Source: Crocosphaera watsonii WH 8501 (GTDB lineage Bacteria > Cyanobacteriota > Cyanobacteriia > Cyanobacteriales > Microcystaceae). Taken from it: a stretch of DNA of 64,000 nucleotides. Below are positions 47,735 to 56,600 of the stretch, one piece after another; position 1 is the stretch's first letter, and the number at the start of each line of letters is the position of its first letter. The notes under the pieces were generated by a model. It searched no databases and was not told the DNA's origin. It worked only from the letters and a program-made list of their open reading frames with translations. The DNA is taken from contig NZ_AADV02000001.1 of the NCBI RefSeq assembly GCF_000167195.1, forward strand, positions 310,001 through 374,000. The letters are read 5' to 3'. The position numbers and the translations under genes were made by a program.

Positions 47735-49123
47735 ATGAAGCAATCTCTTTTTTTCCCCAGTGTTTTTGTGAGTAGTGCCATTGCCTTATCTGTTCCCCAA
47801 GCTGCTTGGAGCCAACTTCCTCCTATTGTTCAAATTACCGAGCTTAGGTTAGAAGGGACAGCCGAAGGGTTAGCTTTGGTTATTACCACGGCGGATGGTT
47901 CCCCCCCGCAATTTTTTGAAACCCGTTCTGATAATACCCTCGTTATTGACCTCTTAGATGCTCAATTAAGCTTACCTGGAGGAGGAAAAGAGTTTTTTCA
48001 GCAAAACCCAGTACCAGGAATCACCTCAATTACCATTAAACAACAATACCGCATTGGAGTCTTGATCAGTATTGTTGGAGAAGAGGGAGTTCCTCTAGCT
48101 CAAATCAGCACAACTTCATCGGGAATAGCTGTTAACTTGCCCGACACCGGAACAGAGTCCATCGCCGGGAACATAGACCCGTCAACCTCTCCAGAGGGTG
48201 CTATAACGCCCTCTGATCCTGAAAACCCCCTGTCAACAATACCTACCCCATCTATCCCAGGGGAAGACCCTCAAGCCCCTCCTCAACAGCCAACTGGACC
48301 AGAAGAACTACCAGAAGTGGTTGTTACGGCTGAACCCGATGATCCACCACCAGATCCTGGGCAAACCCCTGAACCTGCCCCTGAACCGCGTCCTCGTCCT
48401 TTAGAAGCCCGAACCTATACCCCCAATCCAGATCCCAACGTAAATCGGGATGGTTCGAGTAACTTAGAGACCCCTCAAAAGGTTGATCAAATCCCCGAGG
48501 AAATTATCGAAGACCGTGCAGATCGCACCGTTGGAGAAGCTTTAGAGAATATTAGTGGGGTAACCAGTGGTCGCTCTCCCACCAGTTCCATTGCTCTAAC
48601 TCCGATTATTCGAGGTTTTGAATCAACTAATATCCTCAGAAATGGCATGAGAGACGATACTCAACGATTCTTTGGGGGAATTACCACTAATTTAGAACGG
48701 ATTGAAGTTTTAAAAGGTCCGGCTTCTATTATGTTTGGTCAAGGAAACTTAGGGGGAACAGTCAATTTAGTGACCAAAGTGCCTCAACCCGAGTCATTAT
48801 TTTCTTTTGAATTTCGCTCTGGGGAAAACGAGTTGTATCGTCCCGAAGTGGATGTTACTGGGCCACTTAATGAGGATGGAAGCCTCTCTTATCGTTTAGC
48901 CGCTTCTTTTGAAACAGGCAAAACCTTCAAAGATTTTGAAATCATTGATGAGCGGGTTTTAATGGCTCCTTCTTTCCGTTGGGATATTAGCGATCGCACA
49001 CAAATGATCGTAGAAGCAGAATATATCAAAGAGAGAACTAGAGGGATCGCCCCTGAATTACCAGCCGTGGGAACAGTGGTTAGAAACCCCAATGAAGACT
49101 TTGAGGGGCCTTACCGTAATTGA
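47735..49123 (+). pseudogene. AMIN-domain TonB-dependent siderophore receptor, 3' truncated
   Basis: The N-terminus is a signal peptide (SVFVSSAIALSVPQAAWSQ). It is followed by an AMIN domain (about 30-130), a Pro/Glu-rich linker (about 145-235) and the TonB plug (about 245-360: QIPEEIIEDRADRTVGEALE, IRGFESTNILRNGMRDDTQR, IEVLKGPASIMFGQGNLGGT). Only the first beta-barrel strands remain (FSFEFRSGENELYRPEVDV, LSYRLAASFETG). The frame ends at residue 462, where a related receptor would have roughly 850. At about 49100-49112 the sequence passes into an RTX/Calx-beta gene in another frame. It lies between two NRPS genes, a normal place for a siderophore receptor, but it cannot form a pore as it stands. 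Confidence 0.85.
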
Positions 49124-50438
49124 AAATGAAGATGGTGCATCCTTTACAGGAACATTCACCGTGGATGGAAATATTCCTCCCGTTGCCTTTGATGCTGATG
49201 GTAACTATGTTGCTGGTGGACTCTCAGTCTTCTTAGATGTTAAAGAAGTTTTTGAATTAGCCAATCAGTTTGATACATTTATCGAAACTAATCTCACCTT
49301 TGGCTCTAGCGAAGCCGCAGCGAGTCAACCCAACATCTTTGAATTAATCCTCTTTGAAGAGACTTCCGAGCTTACTATTACCATCTTCGACGACATTATC
49401 GAAGAAGAACCATTCACCTACAATTTTGAACTGGTAGATGACCTCGAAGGTTCAGATTACATAGTCAACCCAGATGCCAACACAGGCAGCTTTGTCCTCG
49501 AAGATGGTCTTCCTGGGGGCCCTGGTGTGGGACCGGATGTAGGTGTCTCTGTCACTGAAAGCGAGTTGTTTGAAGGAGACGAATTTACAGTTAACTTCAC
49601 GGTTGAGGGAGATGATCTTCCTACCCCTGACAATCCTTTAACAGTGTTGGTAGATAGTGGAGTCTTTGGAGCTATTGGTGAATTTGTCATCTTTGATGAA
49701 GAGGGCAACGAAGCCGTAGAATTTGAGGGTATTGCTGGGTTCCCAGAGGTTAATGGTGCGTCTGCCAGTGGTTTCTTGGTTGATTTGATTGCTCCAACTG
49801 CCAGTCTCACCCTGGAAGTGTTCGATGATGGACCAGGTGAAGGTCTAGAAACCTTTGACTTTGAACTAGCTAATGGGGAACTATACGAAGTTGACCCCGA
49901 CAATGCTGGAGTTACCTTAAACATTGATGATACTGCTCCTGCCTTAGTACCCAACTTTGGTTCTCTTGATGGAGAGACTATCGAGGGAGTAGGCAGTAAC
50001 GAGCTAACCTTCGGTGGAGCAGGAGACGATTTAATCGATACAGTTGGCGGAACAGGTGGGAACCGTCTCTATGGACAATCAGGGGATGATACCTTCATTT
50101 TAGGTAGCGATGACCGCGCCTTGGGTGGAGCAGGAGACGATCGCTTCTTCCTCTTAGGAGGTGATAACACTATTACTGGTGGTCAGGATATGGATCAATT
50201 CTGGATTGCTAATGCAGACATTCCCCCTGCAGCTAACACCATCACCGACTTTGAATCAGGAGAAGATGTGATCGGAGTTGCTGGTTTGGATATCGGTTTT
50301 GATGATTTGGGTATCACTCAACAAGGTGACGATACTTTAATTTCTCTTGGCAACGATGAGTTAGCCAAATTGCTCGGCGTTACTGCTAGTGATTTAACTG
50401 CTGCTGATTTTGCGTTTGCTGACTCTGTAACTATTTAA
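49092..50438 (+). CDS. RTX/Calx-beta-type calcium-binding protein, N-terminally truncated
   Basis: The 448-aa acidic protein has Calx-beta-like repeats (SVTESELFEGDEFTVNFTVE, then LTLEVFDDGPGEGLETFDFE). A hemolysin-type Gly/Asp region follows near residues 310-370 (LTFGGAGDDLID, LYGQSGDDTFILGSDDRALG, GAGDDRFFLLGGDN). The secretion-type tail reads TITDFESGEDVIGVAGLDIG. The first residues before LTVIENEDGASFTGTF derive from TonB-receptor DNA read in another frame, so the real gene began further upstream. No signal peptide is present, which suits type I secretion. The acidic composition differs strongly from that of the neighbours. Two tandem terminators follow. Confidence 0.7.
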   Translation: MKTLRGLTVIENEDGASFTGTFTVDGNIPPVAFDADGNYVAGGLSVFLDVKEVFELANQFDTFIETNLTFGSSEAAASQPNIFELILFEETSELTITIFDDIIEEEPFTYNFELVDDLEGSDYIVNPDANTGSFVLEDGLPGGPGVGPDVGVSVTESELFEGDEFTVNFTVEGDDLPTPDNPLTVLVDSGVFGAIGEFVIFDEEGNEAVEFEGIAGFPEVNGASASGFLVDLIAPTASLTLEVFDDGPGEGLETFDFELANGELYEVDPDNAGVTLNIDDTAPALVPNFGSLDGETIEGVGSNELTFGGAGDDLIDTVGGTGGNRLYGQSGDDTFILGSDDRALGGAGDDRFFLLGGDNTITGGQDMDQFWIANADIPPAANTITDFESGEDVIGVAGLDIGFDDLGITQQGDDTLISLGNDELAKLLGVTASDLTAADFAFADSVTI

Positions 50439-50507
50439 GCTCAAAAAAGCCATCTCACCTAATATTTAGAGTTTAATTGCTACTAACTTGGGTGAATTGA
50501 GCTAAAT

Positions 50508-50542
50508 AAAAAACAAGGAAAAGTTATCTTTCCTTGTTTTTT
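50508..50542 (+). terminator. Strong terminator after the RTX gene
   Basis: A 14-bp perfect stem (AAAAAACAAGGAAA with TTTCCTTGTTTTTT) has a seven-base loop and ends in T-runs on both strands, so it can work bidirectionally. It separates the RTX gene from the second NRPS gene. Confidence 0.8.
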
Positions 50543-50554
50543 GTTTTTAACCCT

Positions 50555-50580
50555 AAACCCCGTTTTTAACAACGGGGTTT
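50555..50580 (+). terminator. Second tandem terminator
   Basis: AAACCCCGTT pairs with AACGGGGTTT over a six-base loop and is followed by TTTC. It lies 12 bp after the previous terminator. Together they make read-through from the RTX gene into the large NRPS gene unlikely, so that gene should have its own promoter within 50581-50698. Confidence 0.75.
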
Positions 50581-50698
50581 TTTCTGGAAAATCGGGGTTT
50601 TAAGAGTATGTCAATTCTGACTTCCTGAACCTGAAAAGTTCTCATATATCATTCGGTGATTGCTATACTAGCTTTTAGGACTAAGATCAAACTCATAA

Positions 50699-53600
50699 AT
50701 GAAACAAGATATTTCTCAGCAAATTGCCAATCTTTCCCCAAAACAGCGAGCTTTATTAGAAAAACGTCTCCAACAGAAGAAAATTAAACGTCCTTCCTCT
50801 TCTATCATTCCTAAACGCCAGCCATCAGATATTATTCCCCTTTCCTTTGCTCAACAAAGACTCTGGTTTATTCAACAGTTAGAACCAGATAATAATTCTT
50901 ACAATGTTCCTAGTTCCTTTCGTATCAAGGGAAAGCTACAAGTTGAAATATTAGAACAAACTCTCAACGAGATTGTTAAACGCCACGAAATGCTACGCAC
51001 AAGCTTTACTACAGATAGCGATCGCCAACCAATTCAAGTAGTTACGCCGTTTCAACCCTTTTCTCTGCCTATTATTGATTTACAAGATATTGCTAACGCA
51101 GAAGCAGAAGTTCAACGTCTTGTTATCAGAGAATTTTTACGTCCTTTCGATCTTAGTGAATCTTTATTACGTTTAATTTTATTAAAACTCTCTGAAAAAG
51201 AACATATATTATTAATTACTACCCATCATATTGTCTGCGATCGCTGGTCAATCGGTGTTTTCTTACGGGAAATGACCACCCTTTACAATGGATTTTTTAA
51301 GGCAACAGAAGTTGGCAAGGGAGAAGATAATAAAACACCTTTAAATTTATCTCCTTTACCTATTCAATATGGTGATTGGTCAATTTGGCAACGTCAATGG
51401 TTACAAGGGGACCTATTAGATAAACAGATTAACTATTGGCAAGAAAAACTAGGGCAAGATTTACCTATTTTAGACCTTCCCACCAAGCGATCGCGTCCTT
51501 TGGTTCCTTCCTACCGAGGGAAACATCATCCCATTGCCCTCTCCCCTGCTCTCTCAGACTCACTCAAGGCTGTTAGTGCAAAAGAAAAGGTAACGTTGTT
51601 TACTCTGCTTCTGAGTGCCTTTAAGGTGTTGCTATGTCGCTATACAGATCAGGATGATATTGTCATCGGCACAGAAATAGCTAACCGCAATCGCCGTGAA
51701 ATGGAGGGTTTAATCGGTCTTTTGGTCAATACTTTGGTCTTACGTACTGATTTATCGGGAAACCCTAGCTTTAAGACGGTTTTACAACGAGTACGAGAGG
51801 TTACTTTAGGAGCTTATGCTCATCAAGATTTACCTTTTGAGAAGTTAGTAGAGGTATTAAACCCCGATCGCCATCTCAGTCAAATGATGCCTTTATTTCA
51901 GGTGAAATTTGATTTTCAACTAGCTACAGTAAAACCTTTGCAACTATCCGATCTTAGTTTGGAACGGTTATTAGGAGAACAAGAAACAGTTAAATATGAA
52001 TTACGCCTCAATCTTCAGGATACAAATGAGGGTATTAATGGCCAGATCGAATACAGCACAGACCTATTTACAGATGAGACCATTGCTCGTATGGCAGAGC
52101 ATTTTCAAGTGCTTCTAGAAGGTATTATTAGCAACCCTGAAAAACCCATCTCTGAGTTACCTTTATTATCACAAATAGAACAAGCAAAACTATTAACAGT
52201 CAATAGTGAGCAGTTTTCTAGTTTATCTATTCCTAATAATGCTAATATTCCTCAGTTATTCGAGGAACAAGTTAATAAGAATCCTGATGCTATTGCCTTG
52301 AGTTTTGGGGAAGAAAAATTAACTTATCAAGAAATAAATATACAGGCAAATAAATTAGCCCATTATTTACAAAAATTAGGGGTAAAACCAGAGGTTAAAG
52401 TAGGGATTTGTTTTGAACGATCGCCCCTGATGGTAATCGGTTTATTGGCTATTCTTAAGGCCGGCGGGGCTTATATTCCCCTCGATCCAGCTTATCCTCA
52501 AGAACGTCTCAATTTTATCCTAGAAGATGCGCAAATATCTATATTACTAAGTCGGCAAAGTCAAGAAATAAAGAAAGGTGATTTTGCAACCATTGACCTA
52601 GACAAAGATTGTGCAAAATTTGCACAAGAAAAGACAGAAAATCCTGACAATAATTTAGATCCTAATAATTTAGCTTACGTTATTTATACATCTGGGTCTA
52701 CAGGTAATCCTAAAGGAGTTGCGATCGCCCATCGTAATACCGTGGAATTATTATATTGGGCAAAAAATAGTTTCTCTCCTCAACTATTACAAGGGGTGTT
52801 AGCTTCTACCTCTATTTGTTTTGATTTATCAGTTTTTGAGTTATTTGTGCCGTTATGTTGGGGATATCAAGTAATATTAAGCGAAAATGTCTTAGATTTA
52901 CCCTATTTAGCAGCAAAAGAAGAAATTACCCTCATTAATACCGTTCCTAGTGCGATCGCTCAACTATTACGGATCAATGGTATTCCTACATCAGTAAAAG
53001 CAATTAATTTGGCAGGAGAAGCTTTACCCCATCGTTTAGTAGAGGAATTAGAGAAATTAAGTCATATTGAAACTATTTTCAATCTTTATGGTCCCTCAGA
53101 AGATACAACCTACTCAACCTATACCTCTGTAAAAAGTAATGCTGATGGTGTGGTAACAATTGGTAAAGGTATTAGTAATACTCAGACTTATATCTTAGAT
53201 CGTTACTTGAATTTAGTTCCTCAAGGGGTTATTGGAGAATTATATCTCAGTGGTGCAGGAATAACACGGGGTTATTTAGGGCGATCGCCTTTAACAGCAG
53301 AGAAGTTTTTGCCTAACCCTTTTATGGAGGGAATATATAGTCGTTTGTACAAAACGGGGGATTTAGTACGATACGATGGGGAGGGAAACCTAGAATTTTT
53401 AGGAAGACGGGATAATCAGGTTAAAGTACGGGGTTATCGTCTGGAAATAGGAGAAATAGAAGCAGCTTTGAGTCAATATCCAGACATAATAGAAAATGCT
53501 GTTATGGTTTGGCGAGAAGATAACAATAATCAACGGTTGACAGCTTATATTGTGGTTGAAGAAGCATTTTCCCAAAAGCAGTTACGTCGCTTTTTAGGGG

Positions 53601-56600
53601 AAAAATTACCAAAATATGCCATCCCCACCACCTTTCTAGAATTACCTGCTTTACCTCGTTTACCCAATGGCAAACTAGATCGCAAGTCTCTACCACTCCC
53701 TGAAAATTTGGGACGTAGTTTAGAAAATGAATATATAGAACCCCAAATAGAAACAGAGAAAATTATCGCTGAAATTTGGCAAAATGCTCTTAAAATTGAG
53801 AAAATAGGTCTTTATGATAACTTTTTTGAATTAGGAGGTCATTCTCTCCTCGCTATTAATGTTATCGCAGAAATGAGCGAAAAGTTAGAGATAAAAATTT
53901 CTCTTCGTAGCTTATTCCAACAACCAACCATCGCAGGTTTAGAGGCACAAATCTCGGGAAATGAGCTAATTGAATCAGTAACAGCTAATTTACCCACATT
54001 AGTCGTAAATACAGAACAACGCTATCAACCTTTCCCTTTAACAGATATTCAACAAGCTTATCTCATCGGCAGAAGTGCAGCTTTTGAGTTAGGAAATGTA
54101 GCTACTCATGGTTATCGAGAAATCGAAACAGTTGGCTTAAATGTTCAAAAAGTAGAAGAAGCATTCAATATATTGATTCAAAGACATGATATGTTGCGGA
54201 TGGTAGTAGATGAAGACGGAAAACAAAGAATTTTACCAGATGTTCCCCGATATGATCTAAAAACCCTAGACTTACAACAAGAAGACGAGACAACTATTGC
54301 CAGTCGCTTAGAAACATTACGCGATCGCCTCTCCCATCAAATCTTTACCACGGATCAATATCCCTTATTTGAAATTCAAGCTATTCTTTTACCAGAAGAT
54401 AAAATCAGATTTATGGTGAGTTTTGAGGTTTTACTAGGTGATGCTTGGAGTTTTCAGCTTTTGGGATACGAATTTGCTCAAATATTAGAAAATAAAGCTA
54501 ATTTATTGCCTCCTTTAACTATATCTTTCCGAGATTATGTCATGGCCGAAAATTCATGGCGAGACTCGGAAGACTATCAACATTCTTTAACCTATTGGCA
54601 AAACCGTTTATCTTCATTACCCCCATCCCCGGAACTCCCTTTAACTAAGCGTTTGGGGGCAGTGACTCAACCCCATTTTGTGCGTCGCAGTGGCAAACTC
54701 AAGGCTAATGACTGGCAAAAATTAAAGGATCAAGCTTCTCGTTTGGGCATAACCCCATCCGGTTTATTATTAGCGGCCTTTGCAGAAATTTTGACTACAT
54801 GGAGTAAAAACCATGAATTTACCCTAAATTTAACCCTATTTAACCGTTTGCCTATTCACCCTGAAATTAACCGTCTCATAGGAGATTTTACCTCTTCATT
54901 ACTCTTAGCAGTTAATAATAAAGGACAAGATTCTTTTAGTACCAAAGCTAGACGCATTCAGGGACAACTATGGGAAGATTTAGATCATCGTCATGTTAGT
55001 GGGGTGAAAATATTACGAGAATTATCCCGTTTGCGTGGAGGGAAAGGGGAAGCATTAATGCCCGTGGTGTTTACCAGTACCCTGACACAAACCTCTCAAC
55101 AAACCTCATCCTCTCGTAGTTGGGATGCAGATGTTGTTTATAGTGTCAGTCAAACTTCGCAAGTTTACCTCGATCATCAAGTTTCGGAAATAGCAGGAGA
55201 ATTAATATTTAACTGGGATGCTATTGAAGAATTATTCCCCACAGGGTTACTAGATGATATGTTTACAGCTTATAGTAGTTTCCTGGAAAGACTGGCAGCA
55301 GATACAACCCTCTGGGAAAGTCAAACCCTTGATTTATTGCCCCCAGAACAAATTAAAATAATTACAGAGATTAATAATACTGAAAAAACGTTTAAACAAG
55401 AAAATAGTTTACTCCATGAGCTATTTTTTGAGCAAGTTAGAGAAAATCCCCAGAAAATAGCTATTATTGACCCAAGAATTACCTTAACCTACCAAGAATT
55501 AAGCGATCGCATTTTAACTTTAGCCCATCGCTTACGCAACTTAGGGATCAAACCTAACCAGTTAGTTGCAGTGATGATGGAAAAAGGATGGGAGCAAATT
55601 ATCGCAGTTTTGGGCATTTTAACGGCTGGTGGGGCTTATGTTCCCATTGATACTGCATTACCTTTAGAAAGTAGCTATTATCTCTTAAAAGAAATCAAAG
55701 CTAACCAGATTTTAACTCAGTCTTGGTTAGATATAGAAACTCCAGATAATTTACAACGTATTGATATCGATACCTTAGAAACAAGTAATACATTTGAACC
55801 TTTAAAATCAGTACAGAAACCCGATGATCTAGCCTATATTATTTATACCTCCGGTTCAACAGGAATGCCCAAAGGAGTAGCGATCGCCCATCAGGGGGCA
55901 GTTAATACAATCTTGGATATTAACCAAAGATTTGCAGTTTCAGGTAAAGATAAGGTTATTGCCTTATCTGCTCTCAATTTTGACCTTTCTGTTTATGATA
56001 TCTTTGGCACACTAGCAGTAGGGGCAACATTAGTTATTCCAGAACACGATCGCCGTCAAGATCCCTCCCACTGGGCCGACTTATTGAGTCAACATCATAT
56101 TACCATTTGGAACTCTGTTCCTGCATTGATGCAAATGTTGTTAGAAACCGAAGCTAGTGATGAAAATTTACGGTTAGTATTATTAAGTGGGGACTGGTTG
56201 CCCTTAAACTTAAGCGATCGCATCCATTCTCGTTTTCCCATCACTGAAGTTATCAGTTTAGGAGGTGCAACAGAAGCATCTATCTGGTCCATTTTTTATC
56301 CTATTGATAGGGTTGATCCCAGTTGGAAGAGTATTCCTTATGGCAAACCCTTGACAAATCAACAGTTTTATGTGTTGGGGGAATATTTGACTCCTTGTCC
56401 ATTGTGGGTGACGGGACAATTATATATTGGTGGGAAGGGTTTAGCGGAGTTTTATTGGCAAAATACAGAGAAAACAGAAGTAAGTTTTATTATTAATCCC
56501 CATACTAAGGAAAGATTGTATAAAACAGGTGATTTAGGCCGTTATTTACCCGATGGGAATATCGAATTTTTGGGAAGGGAAGACTATCAAGTTAAAATTA

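Noticed and set aside
49457-49954. Ser/Pro-rich 165-codon frame opposite the RTX protein gene
   Set aside because: It is an antisense shadow of acidic repeats, with no start signal.
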